Positions 1-6,392 of a stretch of 20,222 bases of DNA are shown one piece after another. This DNA comes from Furfurilactobacillus entadae. Its GTDB lineage: Bacteria > Bacillota > Bacilli > Lactobacillales > Lactobacillaceae. The translations under genes and the position numbers were made by a program. The stretch spans positions 1-20,222 of the forward strand of contig NZ_BQXN01000033.1 in NCBI RefSeq assembly GCF_045862745.1, given 5' to 3'. Position 1 is the first letter of the stretch, and every line of letters begins with the position of its first letter. Below the pieces are notes generated by a model, which made no database searches, was not told the origin of the DNA, and saw nothing but the letters and a program-made list of their open reading frames with translations.

Positions 1-53
1 GTAGTGGCGGGCGACAGTGGGTGGATTATGCCCGCAGTCGCTTGTTTGCTTAG
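1..53 (+). CDS. possible 3' tail of an upstream gene
   Basis: Frame 3 is open from the window edge to a TAG at 51-53 and ends in the residues RQWVDYARSRLFA, which look protein-like. Frame 1 is also open, to a TGA at 55-57, so the choice is uncertain. No family can be recognised from 16 residues. The remainder up to the promoter at 147 holds no other gene that can be supported. Confidence 0.25.
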   Translation, partial: SGGRQWVDYARSRLFA

Positions 54-123
54 ATGAACTGATGCCTGCGTTAGGTAAAAACGGTGGTAAGCAACGGATA
101 AGGTAATTGTGACCCGTAAAAGT

Positions 124-153
124 GATAAAGAACAGTGTGTTCTCTATTGTTTT
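124..153 (+). promoter_or_regulatory. palindrome 1 upstream of the oxidoreductase promoter (operator or terminator)
   Basis: A perfect inverted repeat AGAACA-GTG-TGTTCT (129-143) extends to a longer imperfect stem (124-148) and is followed by GTTTTT. Two readings are possible. It may be an AT-rich intrinsic terminator of an upstream gene. It may also be an operator, because its half-sites match those of palindrome 2 (AGWACA-N3-TGTWCT), whose centre lies 63 bp away. The sequence does not decide between them. Confidence 0.45.
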
Positions 154-174
154 TAACTGTAAAGGTTGTATGAT
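147..174 (+). promoter_or_regulatory. promoter of the NADH oxidase-like gene
   Basis: A -35 TTGTTT (147-152), a 16-bp spacer and a -10 TATGAT (169-174) fit a sigma-A promoter with a start near 181. The gene begins at 230 after an AGAGGA ribosome binding site. Confidence 0.6.
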
Positions 175-190
175 AGACATCGTTCAAATA

Positions 191-207
191 AAGTACACAG
201 TGTACTT
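191..207. promoter_or_regulatory. palindrome 2, candidate repressor operator
   Basis: AAGTACAC-A-GTGTACTT is a perfect 8-bp inverted repeat around one base. It lies directly downstream of the predicted transcription start, a typical place for a repressor roadblock. Its core AGTACA-N3-TGTACT resembles palindrome 1 at 129-143. The binding protein is unknown; a cop box (TACA-N2-TGTA) has a two-base spacer and does not fit. Confidence 0.55.
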
Positions 208-229
208 AATCAAATAGAGGATATCAATC

Positions 230-1555
230 ATGAAGGTTATTGTTTTAGGCTTTTCTCATGGTGGCTATGAAGCAGTTGAAAGTTTACGGTTAATGGATCT
301 TGACGCAGACATTCATTGGTATGATCAACAAGCCTTTGATATTGTGAAGCGAAACGATGCAGCGGTGGTGGAAGGAATCCCGGCAATTAGTTCGCTGACA
401 AAAACGGAATTAAACGAGCAACGCATTACGGTGTTCGAGCAGACAGTCATGACACGAATTGATGTGACTGCCCACACGGTTGATATAAAAAATTTAGTGA
501 CCGGAAAAACCGCAACGGATTCATATGACAAACTTATTTTGAGCCCGGGCATTCATGCAACAAAGCTCCCGGTCCCTGGTGTGGATTTGGAAAATGTTTT
601 GACGGTGCATTCACCTCAAGATTTGATGATGACCCGGAAGCAAGCACAATCCGAAACGATTAAAAATGTCGTGGTGATTGGGGCGGGCTATGTTGGGATG
701 AGCGTCGCAGATTTATTTGTTCAATCAAAAAAACACGTGACGTTAATTGACGTCAACCAACGCCCATTAAGCACGTACTTGGATCAGGAAATCACGGCAC
801 CGCTAACAGAGGCCATGGTGGCTGATGGTGTTACGATGGCGATGGGTGAATCAGTAACTGAGATGGTTGGGACCGATCACGTCACGGCGGTTCAAACAGC
901 GACTCATCGTTATCCAGCGGACCTTGTAATTCTGTCTGCCGGTGGGCATGCGAATACGGATTGGCTGGCGGAAACGGTGGCGTTACTGCCAAATGGCCTC
1001 ATTAAAACGAATGAATACATGGAAACAAGCGCCCCAGACATTTTTGCTGTTGGCGACGCGACACAAATTCAGTACACGCCGGCGAACACAACATTACCCG
1101 TTGCGTTATCAACGAACGCGCGGCGGCAGGCAATTTTTGCAGTGCGTAACTTGATGGGCCAGCGGGTGGTATTTCCAGGCGTCCAGGGAACGTCAGCGCT
1201 ACCTGCGTTTGGGTATAAATTTGCGACGACTGGCTTGTCGGAAAAGACGGCGGCACGGTTAAATGTTGCTAGTGCCAGCACCGTTGTTAAGAAGCAGGCG
1301 ACGTTTGGATTAACGGAAGATGTGACGTTTAAATTGATCTATGCACCGAAAACACGTCAGATTTTGGGCGCACAAATCATCTCCAAACAGGATTTAACGG
1401 CAAACATTAACACGATTTCATTAGCGATTGAAATGCACGCAACGCTGGACCAATTGGCAACGGCCGATTTCTTCTTTCAGCCAGAGTTAAGCACTCAGTG
1501 GAACGTGATGTCACTTGCAGCACTTCAGGCGTTGAAGACGTGCAACGCTTTATAG
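230..1555 (+). CDS. FAD/NAD(P)-dependent oxidoreductase, NADH oxidase/peroxidase family, lacking the redox cysteine
   Basis: The 441-residue protein has the length and layout of the Nox/Npr/CoA-disulfide reductase group. The N-terminal FAD motif is VLGFSHGG (5-12) and keeps the His10 of NADH peroxidases. ILSPG is at 103-107, the second dinucleotide-binding motif GAGYVG at 151-156, the FAD-binding APDIFAVGDA at 268-277, and the dimerisation region with FFFQPEL at 414-420. In characterised members a redox-active Cys sits near residue 42 in an SCG motif; here that stretch reads IVKRNDAA, and the only cysteine is C438. It therefore probably cannot form a Cys-sulfenic acid intermediate, and may make H2O2 or have another role. 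The start is supported by AGAGGA nine bases upstream. Single-gene unit with its own promoter and terminator. Family assignment is firm; the reaction is not. Confidence 0.85.
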   Translation: MKVIVLGFSHGGYEAVESLRLMDLDADIHWYDQQAFDIVKRNDAAVVEGIPAISSLTKTELNEQRITVFEQTVMTRIDVTAHTVDIKNLVTGKTATDSYDKLILSPGIHATKLPVPGVDLENVLTVHSPQDLMMTRKQAQSETIKNVVVIGAGYVGMSVADLFVQSKKHVTLIDVNQRPLSTYLDQEITAPLTEAMVADGVTMAMGESVTEMVGTDHVTAVQTATHRYPADLVILSAGGHANTDWLAETVALLPNGLIKTNEYMETSAPDIFAVGDATQIQYTPANTTLPVALSTNARRQAIFAVRNLMGQRVVFPGVQGTSALPAFGYKFATTGLSEKTAARLNVASASTVVKKQATFGLTEDVTFKLIYAPKTRQILGAQIISKQDLTANINTISLAIEMHATLDQLATADFFFQPELSTQWNVMSLAALQALKTCNAL

Positions 1556-1564
1556 GACCAACAA

Positions 1565-1618
1565 AATAACGGTGTCATTGATGAATGTGTTCGTTCATTA
1601 ATGACACCGTTATTTTTT
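1565..1618 (+). terminator. intrinsic terminator of the oxidoreductase gene
   Basis: Two 21-base arms (1565-1585 and 1594-1614) pair with a single G-T wobble around an 8-base loop. They are followed by T residues to 1618. Confidence 0.9.
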
Positions 1619-1750
1619 GAGGCAAACTGATTATCATTTTGTCAGCGTACCGTTAGGCCAGACTCGCGACAACTGCTAAAATAAAAATGAAATGTAACTT
1701 GTGTGGTGAATGAAATGTGCTGCACACGGAGAGGATGGAAGTTAAGACCC

Positions 1751-2887
1751 ATGAAAGAGCTACGTCAAAACGCAGAAGTTTCGAATTTGGAATTATTTTA
1801 TGACCTTATTTTTGCCTATGCAATTAGCCGCATCACAACGATTCTTCATCTCGTTCACCATGAGGAAATCCCCGGACTGTATCTTGGGGAGTATCTGATC
1901 ATGTTTTTCATGTTTTGGACCATTTGGACGTATCAAACGGTGTTAGTAAACCGATTTTTCCATGAAAATCTACAGCACACGGTCTTTATGCTATTTGATA
2001 TGTTCATGGTAATCATTTTGTCGCAATCATTAAACGCAGATTTTGAGGCCACGCACCTGACGTTTGCCGGCAGTACCTCAATTTTATTGATCAGCATTGG
2101 GATTCAGTATTGGTTGCAGAGCCGGAAACTGACGGATCAAAAGCAGTTGGTGGTCGCCCGCGGGTTGTACCGCTTGTTGTTTTTGAGTGGTCTTATTGGC
2201 GCGGCAACAATTGTTCCGTGGGCCAGTTACGGCGTTCGGGTGACGGTGTACGTGTTGTCGATGGTGTTGGCAAACGTTGGCCCAATCTTTTTATACCGTG
2301 AACTAACGGACTTTCCGGCAATATTTGAACACCTGACGGAACGATATTCTCTGTTTACATTGCTTCTTTTTGGTGAGGCCGTGATTGCAGTTGCCAGCAT
2401 TGTGGATGTTCATGATTTCAACTGGCTAGCCATCCCGTTCTTTTTGATTATCGTGGCGCTCTTCATGATTTATTTTGTTAGCTATCAGGGACGGGTAAAC
2501 CGCCATAAAAAGACGGCGGGGATTACGTTAATCAACGTTCATTACTTTATTTTTGTTGGCCTTGATCTCGTAACGGCGGCAACAGAACTTTACCTGCAAC
2601 ACGAGCTTATTGGTTGGCAATTTGCAGGGCTGGTTAGTTTGGGTCTGGCAGGATTTTTATGCGGGATTCTCGTGATGGTCCTGACGTATCCAAACCGGCC
2701 GTTAACACACAGTCCGTGGATCAGTGGTCTGGGCTTGCTAAGCTTTGTGGTGATTCTTGGCGCAGTGCTACTTGCACTAAGTGAAGTCCCGGTGGCCGCC
2801 ATCTTAGTTTTAAGTGGTGTGTTGGTCCTCACGTCATCTTGTTGGTGGTTTTACACCAATGCACACGCGCGTGATGTGATAAAATGA
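1751..2887 (+). CDS. LtrA-family (low temperature requirement A) membrane protein
   Basis: Near its start the protein carries VSNLELFYDLIFAYAI, the conserved first-helix signature of LtrA proteins. The rest is a series of about ten hydrophobic segments with short loops, so it is a polytopic membrane protein of about 378 residues. In Listeria LtrA is linked to growth in the cold; the molecular activity is not known and cannot be inferred here. I start at ATG 1751, preceded by GGAAG nine bases upstream. The frame is open to a GTG at 1703, but the 16 added residues (with CC and RRGWK) lack a ribosome binding site and fall outside the family core. The leader contains the small palindrome TGTGC-T-GCACA near 1716. 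It ends 31 bp before recX, so co-transcription is possible. Confidence 0.75.
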   Translation: MKELRQNAEVSNLELFYDLIFAYAISRITTILHLVHHEEIPGLYLGEYLIMFFMFWTIWTYQTVLVNRFFHENLQHTVFMLFDMFMVIILSQSLNADFEATHLTFAGSTSILLISIGIQYWLQSRKLTDQKQLVVARGLYRLLFLSGLIGAATIVPWASYGVRVTVYVLSMVLANVGPIFLYRELTDFPAIFEHLTERYSLFTLLLFGEAVIAVASIVDVHDFNWLAIPFFLIIVALFMIYFVSYQGRVNRHKKTAGITLINVHYFIFVGLDLVTAATELYLQHELIGWQFAGLVSLGLAGFLCGILVMVLTYPNRPLTHSPWISGLGLLSFVVILGAVLLALSEVPVAAILVLSGVLVLTSSCWWFYTNAHARDVIK

Positions 2888-2918
2888 GGAACAAACGTTC
2901 GCTATAAAGGAGGGCATC

Positions 2919-3896
2919 ATGAGTGACCAGGAAAATAAACCCATTTTAATTGGCGATGTGGGTGCACCAAAGCCACGCCGGTCAAAGTCTGGTGAACCGG
3001 CCAGTGGGCAGTCCGTTGCTGATGACTTGTTAGCAAAGCACCGCCGTCGTCATGGCGATCAGCAACAACCAGATGAGCCAAGTGGTCCGACAGCAAACCA
3101 GGTGACCATGATTGAGGCCCAAAAGCGGGCAGGACGGTATAATGTTTATCTTGATGGGAAGTATGCCTTTCCAATTAGTGAATCCGTCATGATCAAATTC
3201 CGCATTTTCAAGGGGATGGTGATCGATAAGGACTTGGCTGAAGAAATTATTGCAGCCGATGATGTGGCCAAGGCATACAACCGGGCACTGGATTATCTGT
3301 CCGGCCAGTTGCGGTCTGAACGTGAAGTCCATGATAAGCTGAAAACGTTGGAAGTTGACGAGAGCGTTATCACGGAAACAATGCAACGGCTGCGTGGGTT
3401 TCATTTGCTTGATGACCAGGCGTATGCGGAGGCCTATGTTCGGACCATGCGGAATACGTCTGATAAGGGACCGGTGATCATTCGTCAAAACCTTCGGAGC
3501 AAAGGGGTGGGGGAAACCATTATTGATGGCGCCCTCGCTGAATTTTCAACGGATCAACTGCTCGAGAACGGGTTAGAGACCGCTGAAAAATTGGCGCGAC
3601 ACTACGCGCGAAAGCCATTTTCAACACAGCGACAGAAGGTGATTCAGGGACTGATGACGAAGGGCTTTCAGCGTGAGACGATCGACCAGGTCATGGGCCA
3701 ACTCGAATTGGTGCGTGATGAAGACACTGAAGCTTCTTTGTTAAGTCATGAAGCGGAGAAAATTTGGCAACGCAACCGGCGTTATGATCTGCGTGATCGG
3801 ATGAACCGAACCAAGCGAAGCCTGTACGGTAAGGGCTATCAGATTGATGACATTAACCGGGTGCTCGACGCATTAAGCGAGGGAACAAGTAAATAG
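2919..3896 (+). CDS. recX: RecX, regulator of RecA, with N-terminal extension
   Basis: RecX binds RecA and modulates its filament and recombinase activity in the cytoplasm. Residues about 62-325 are a complete RecX: the lactobacillar opening IEAQKRAGRYNVYLDGKYAFP (in two adjoining parts), then three-helix repeats such as ALDYLSGQLRSEREV, LRGFHLLDDQAYAEAYVR and LYGKGYQIDDINRVLDAL. Family members usually start close to IEAQKR. Here about 60 charged, proline- and glutamine-rich residues come first, with KPRRSKS and KHRRRHGDQQQ. The long start is backed by a very good AAAGGAGG at 2906-2913; the internal ATG at residue 64 has only a weak AGG. It could share a transcript with the upstream ltrA-like gene. 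Confidence 0.9.
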   Translation: MSDQENKPILIGDVGAPKPRRSKSGEPASGQSVADDLLAKHRRRHGDQQQPDEPSGPTANQVTMIEAQKRAGRYNVYLDGKYAFPISESVMIKFRIFKGMVIDKDLAEEIIAADDVAKAYNRALDYLSGQLRSEREVHDKLKTLEVDESVITETMQRLRGFHLLDDQAYAEAYVRTMRNTSDKGPVIIRQNLRSKGVGETIIDGALAEFSTDQLLENGLETAEKLARHYARKPFSTQRQKVIQGLMTKGFQRETIDQVMGQLELVRDEDTEASLLSHEAEKIWQRNRRYDLRDRMNRTKRSLYGKGYQIDDINRVLDALSEGTSK

Positions 3897-3942
3897 TTGA
3901 CAATTGAATGGTTAATGTTCATGGTGGTTATATAAATATAAT
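3897..3942 (+). promoter_or_regulatory. probable promoter of the DUF975 gene
   Basis: A consensus -35 TTGACA (3897-3902) overlaps the end of recX, and a consensus -10 TATAAT lies at 3937-3942. They are too far apart to form one promoter. Either TTGACA works with a poor -10 at 3920-3925 (CATGGT), or one of the TATAAA/TATAAT boxes works with a poor -35. The AT-rich stretch is promoter-like but the exact elements are unresolved. Confidence 0.4.
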
Positions 3943-3957
3943 TGTTAAGGGGTCAAC

Positions 3958-4659
3958 ATGAGAACACGTGCAGAACTAAAACAATCAGTTAAAGATCTTT
4001 TTCACGGTAAGTGGGGGAAAGCAGTCGGCTTAAACGTTATCCCAGTACTGCTGCTGTTATTAGTCAACGGGTACAATCGGTTTTACATTCGTAGCAATTA
4101 CGATGCTGCATCGTCATCATTTATCGGATTATATCAGCACCTTGGCACAAGAACATGGTGGATTATATTACTTGCGACGGTAATTGGGTTTGGTGTAACG
4201 TACACTTTTCTGGATTGGGTTCGTGAACCTAATCGTGAAATTAACCCTGCCAGTGATAGTTTTCGGGTGGTTGCCTCACCAACTGTCTTTCCGCTGTTAG
4301 TATTATCGTTCTTGATCAGTTTCATTGTTGTGGTGGGGTATGTACTCCTAGTTGTCCCAGGGATCCTGTTTTCCTTAATGTATAGTCAATCAATTTTTGT
4401 CTATAAGGATCTTCATGAAAAAAATCCGGATGCCAGTATCTGGGCCGGCATCATTACTAGCATGCGCCTAAGTCGTCAGCTCATGCAGGGGCACAAGTGG
4501 GAATTCTTTGTTCTTACCTTGAGTTTCTTAGGCTGGGCGTTATTGGCTGTTCCTTCATTTGGTTTTTCAAATCTATGGGTAACACCATATATATCTGGAA
4601 CACGAGCTGCTTATTATAATGATTTAGAGGAAACGAGCGAGCTTGAATTAACGTTATAA
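3958..4659 (+). CDS. DUF975 family integral membrane protein
   Basis: A 233-residue protein with the DUF975 opening RTRAELKQSVKDLFHGKWGKAV, a cytoplasmic amphipathic stretch. Hydrophobic segments follow at about 24-38, 69-88, 106-136 (with LLVVPGILFSLMYSQ, a DUF975 hallmark) and 180-196, then a short acidic tail. Length is normal for the family. No catalytic residues are known and the function is unknown. AAGGGG six bases before the ATG supports the start. It has its own terminator and stands alone between recX and the DUF1836 gene. Confidence 0.8.
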   Translation: MRTRAELKQSVKDLFHGKWGKAVGLNVIPVLLLLLVNGYNRFYIRSNYDAASSSFIGLYQHLGTRTWWIILLATVIGFGVTYTFLDWVREPNREINPASDSFRVVASPTVFPLLVLSFLISFIVVVGYVLLVVPGILFSLMYSQSIFVYKDLHEKNPDASIWAGIITSMRLSRQLMQGHKWEFFVLTLSFLGWALLAVPSFGFSNLWVTPYISGTRAAYYNDLEETSELELTL

Positions 4660-4665
4660 ACGGGG

Positions 4666-4697
4666 AAAGTCATCACATTACTGTGATGACTTTTTTT
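4666..4697 (+). terminator. intrinsic terminator of the DUF975 gene
   Basis: AAAGTCATCACA pairs perfectly with TGTGATGACTTT around a TTAC loop, and the T run continues to 4697. Confidence 0.92.
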
Positions 4698-4713
4698 ATT
4701 TTCTTGAAATGCA

Positions 4714-4766
4714 AAATTATATCAGTGTCATCTAGTTTACTAAACTAGATGACACTGATATAATTT
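4714..4766. repeat. perfect 53-bp palindrome
   Basis: Two 26-base arms (4714-4739 and 4741-4766) are exact reverse complements around a single C at 4740. The core reads TCTAGTTTACTAAACTAGA. No T run follows, and the DUF975 terminator already lies upstream, so terminator function is unlikely. It overlaps the promoter of the DUF1836 gene and contains the same TATAAT on both strands. Confidence 0.95.
4736..4764 (+). promoter_or_regulatory. promoter of the DUF1836 gene, inside the palindrome
   Basis: A -35 TTTACT (4736-4741), a 17-bp spacer and a consensus -10 TATAAT (4759-4764) predict a start near 4771 and a ~24-base leader. By symmetry, a near-identical promoter (TTTAGT, 17 bp, TATAAT) points leftward from the same palindrome. 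Confidence 0.7.
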
Positions 4767-4794
4767 ACTCATCAACTAGCAGGAGGATGATGAC

Positions 4795-5322
4795 ATGACT
4801 GAACCATTCAATGAATACCATCAGTGGGAACAACACCTAACTGAAGTAACGTTACCAAAGTGGGATGAATTACCAAAGTTTGATTTATACATGGATCAAG
4901 TGGTGGCCTATGTGAACGATACGTTGGGACCACTGGGTGTTGACACGGTGACGCCGGCCATGATCAACAATTACGTGAAGCACAACATCATTTTGGCACC
5001 GGTCAAGAAGAAGTACCAAGTGATGCAGGTTGCGGATATTCTGCTGATTGGGATCTTAAAACCAAGTTATTCCATGGACACCATTCGCCAAGGCATGGAT
5101 CAAGTGACGGTAAGTCTGTTTCCTAAACGTGCTTACGATACCTTCATTGGGTTGGTGCTGGCTGGGTTACGCAATGAACCGGCAACAAAGAGTGCCACAA
5201 CGGAGCTTAGTGACCAAATGATGAAGGAAACAGTTGCGACAGTATTGGCTAAAATGCGCTCAGAAAAGCTGCTCTCCTTAGCCCAAACGGTGGTAAAGCC
5301 AAAGCCCGTCGAACAAAAGTAG
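4795..5322 (+). CDS. DUF1836 protein, putative MerR-like DNA-binding regulator
   Basis: A 175-residue soluble protein. The section VTPAMINNYVKHNIILAPVK (52-71) followed by KKYQVMQVADILLIGILK (72-89) is the DUF1836 signature. It resembles the winged helix-turn-helix of MerR proteins (TPxxINNYxK...Y...). No cysteine-rich or ligand-binding domain is visible. AGGAGG at 4781-4786 fixes the start. The adjacent 53-bp palindrome suggests autoregulation, which is inference. A terminator at 5351-5396 ends the unit. Function of the family is not established. Confidence 0.8.
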   Translation: MTEPFNEYHQWEQHLTEVTLPKWDELPKFDLYMDQVVAYVNDTLGPLGVDTVTPAMINNYVKHNIILAPVKKKYQVMQVADILLIGILKPSYSMDTIRQGMDQVTVSLFPKRAYDTFIGLVLAGLRNEPATKSATTELSDQMMKETVATVLAKMRSEKLLSLAQTVVKPKPVEQK

Positions 5323-5331
5323 GTTCATAAT

Positions 5332-5347
5332 TGTTTCACGTGAAACG
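5332..5347. other. parS: parS, chromosome-partition (ParB/Spo0J) site
   Basis: TGTTTCACGTGAAACG matches the Bacillus/Lactobacillales parS consensus TGTTTCACGTGAAACA at 15 of 16 positions and contains the full GTTTCACGTGAAAC palindrome. parS is loaded by ParB and recruits SMC; most sites lie near oriC. It sits in the short gap after the DUF1836 gene, just before that gene's terminator. Confidence 0.9.
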
Positions 5348-5350
5348 GCG

Positions 5351-5396
5351 AAAGTGGTTCGTCTTGAAGGTATCTTTGAGGCTGACCACTTTTTTT
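5351..5396 (+). terminator. intrinsic terminator of the DUF1836 gene
   Basis: AAAGTGGT (5351-5358) pairs with ACCACTTT (5385-5392), with further wobble-rich pairing inside, and is followed by T residues to 5396. It lies within the open frame upstream of the nuclease, which argues that translation of the nuclease starts later, at 5487. Confidence 0.8.
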
Positions 5397-5486
5397 GCGG
5401 ACAATGGGACGGGGATAATGGCCCGCAATAATATGACCGTTAGCGTTACACTTAAACGTAACAACAGGCACAACGGAGGGGAGCAC

Positions 5487-6311
5487 ATGAAACGACAACA
5501 ACGCTATGGCGTGATGTTCATTGGCATCATTGTGATTGTTTTGGGCGCGTATCTATTAAGTCGGGGATCGAGTTTAGAAACGGGGCCAAGCACTAGTGGG
5601 TCGCAGTCCACGCAGCACGTGTCTGGTCAGGGTAGCACTGAGGCAACCAACACGGCGGCACTGGCTAAGTTGACCTATCAATCCGGCAAACCAGCGGTGG
5701 TAAGTGTTAATCACAATCGGAGCACGTTAAATAGTGACGCGTGGCGGACGAACCACGTCGTTTATCAGGAACTGGACCAGCTGAATCGAACGGTCGAACC
5801 GAACACGGCGTATTTGGAACGGCGCAACGTGGCTAACGATTCATTGCGGGTGCGACAGTACATTCAGCCAAGTGGTTGGCACCAAAAAATGGTGAATGGT
5901 CAGGCCATCATCAACCGGGGGCATTTGATTGCGTACTCGTTGTCAGGGGGAATTGGCCAATCGGGTGCGTATGATCCCAATGAGCAATCGGGGGATCAAA
6001 ATAATCCCAAAAACCTGTTTACCCAAACGGCGTTTAGCAACCAGACGTTACAAACGATTTATGAAAGCAAGGTGCGCAACGCCCTTAAAGCCAATAAACG
6101 AGTGATCTATTCAGCTCAAGCAGTGTTCTCCGGGGATAATTTAATGGCCAATGGGGTTCACTTACAGGCGCTGTCAACGGATGGCGCCCTGAACTTTAAC
6201 GTGTACATTTTTAACGTTCAGCCGGGCTTTACGTTTGATTATGCCACCGGTCGTTCACGGGTTGACCATGACATGAAGGTGCCAACACCAGATGAATCAT
6301 CAGAGGATTAA
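5487..6311 (+). CDS. membrane-anchored DNA/RNA non-specific endonuclease (EndA/NucA-like)
   Basis: The protein of 274 residues begins MKRQQRYGV followed by one hydrophobic helix (8-24) and no clear signal peptidase site, so it is probably anchored with the nuclease outside. A Ser/Thr/Gly/Gln-rich linker covers about 27-58. The nuclease domain carries the beta-beta-alpha-metal motif as NRGHLIAYSLSGG (143-155; catalytic His146) and NLFTQTAFSNQ (176-186; metal-ligand region), as in streptococcal EndA, which has RGH and NxxTQTAxxNQ. Members degrade DNA for nutrition or during competence; which applies here is unknown. The ATG at 5487 follows GGAGGGG. The frame is open back to 5331, but that part overlaps parS and a terminator. 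Confidence 0.87.
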   Translation: MKRQQRYGVMFIGIIVIVLGAYLLSRGSSLETGPSTSGSQSTQHVSGQGSTEATNTAALAKLTYQSGKPAVVSVNHNRSTLNSDAWRTNHVVYQELDQLNRTVEPNTAYLERRNVANDSLRVRQYIQPSGWHQKMVNGQAIINRGHLIAYSLSGGIGQSGAYDPNEQSGDQNNPKNLFTQTAFSNQTLQTIYESKVRNALKANKRVIYSAQAVFSGDNLMANGVHLQALSTDGALNFNVYIFNVQPGFTFDYATGRSRVDHDMKVPTPDESSED

Positions 6312-6327
6312 CCATTATTAAACAACG

Positions 6328-6373
6328 AAAGCACGGTGCTCATGGATAAAAGTCCATGAGCACCGTGCTTTTT
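6328..6373. terminator. bidirectional terminator between nuclease gene and xynB
   Basis: Arms 6328-6346 and 6353-6371 are perfectly complementary (19 bp, core GCACGGTGCTCATGGA) around a 6-base loop, with T's on the plus side and a moderately T-rich stretch on the minus side. It separates two convergent genes. Confidence 0.9.
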
Positions 6374-6392
6374 AAGTTAATGATTTCTAGTT

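Noticed and set aside
191..207. cop box or BlaI/MecI operator
   Set aside because: Those sites have TACA-N2-TGTA; here the spacer is three bases, and no copper or beta-lactam gene adjoins.
1703..1750. GTG start at 1703 for the LtrA-like gene
   Set aside because: No ribosome binding site and the added residues precede the conserved family opening; 1751 preferred, though not proven.
4714..4766. Terminator
   Set aside because: No T run follows the palindrome and a clear terminator for the upstream gene already lies at 4666-4697.
5331..5486. Nuclease start at 5331, adding 52 residues
   Set aside because: This stretch contains parS and an intrinsic terminator and lacks a ribosome binding site; 5487 has GGAGGGG and opens directly into a membrane anchor.
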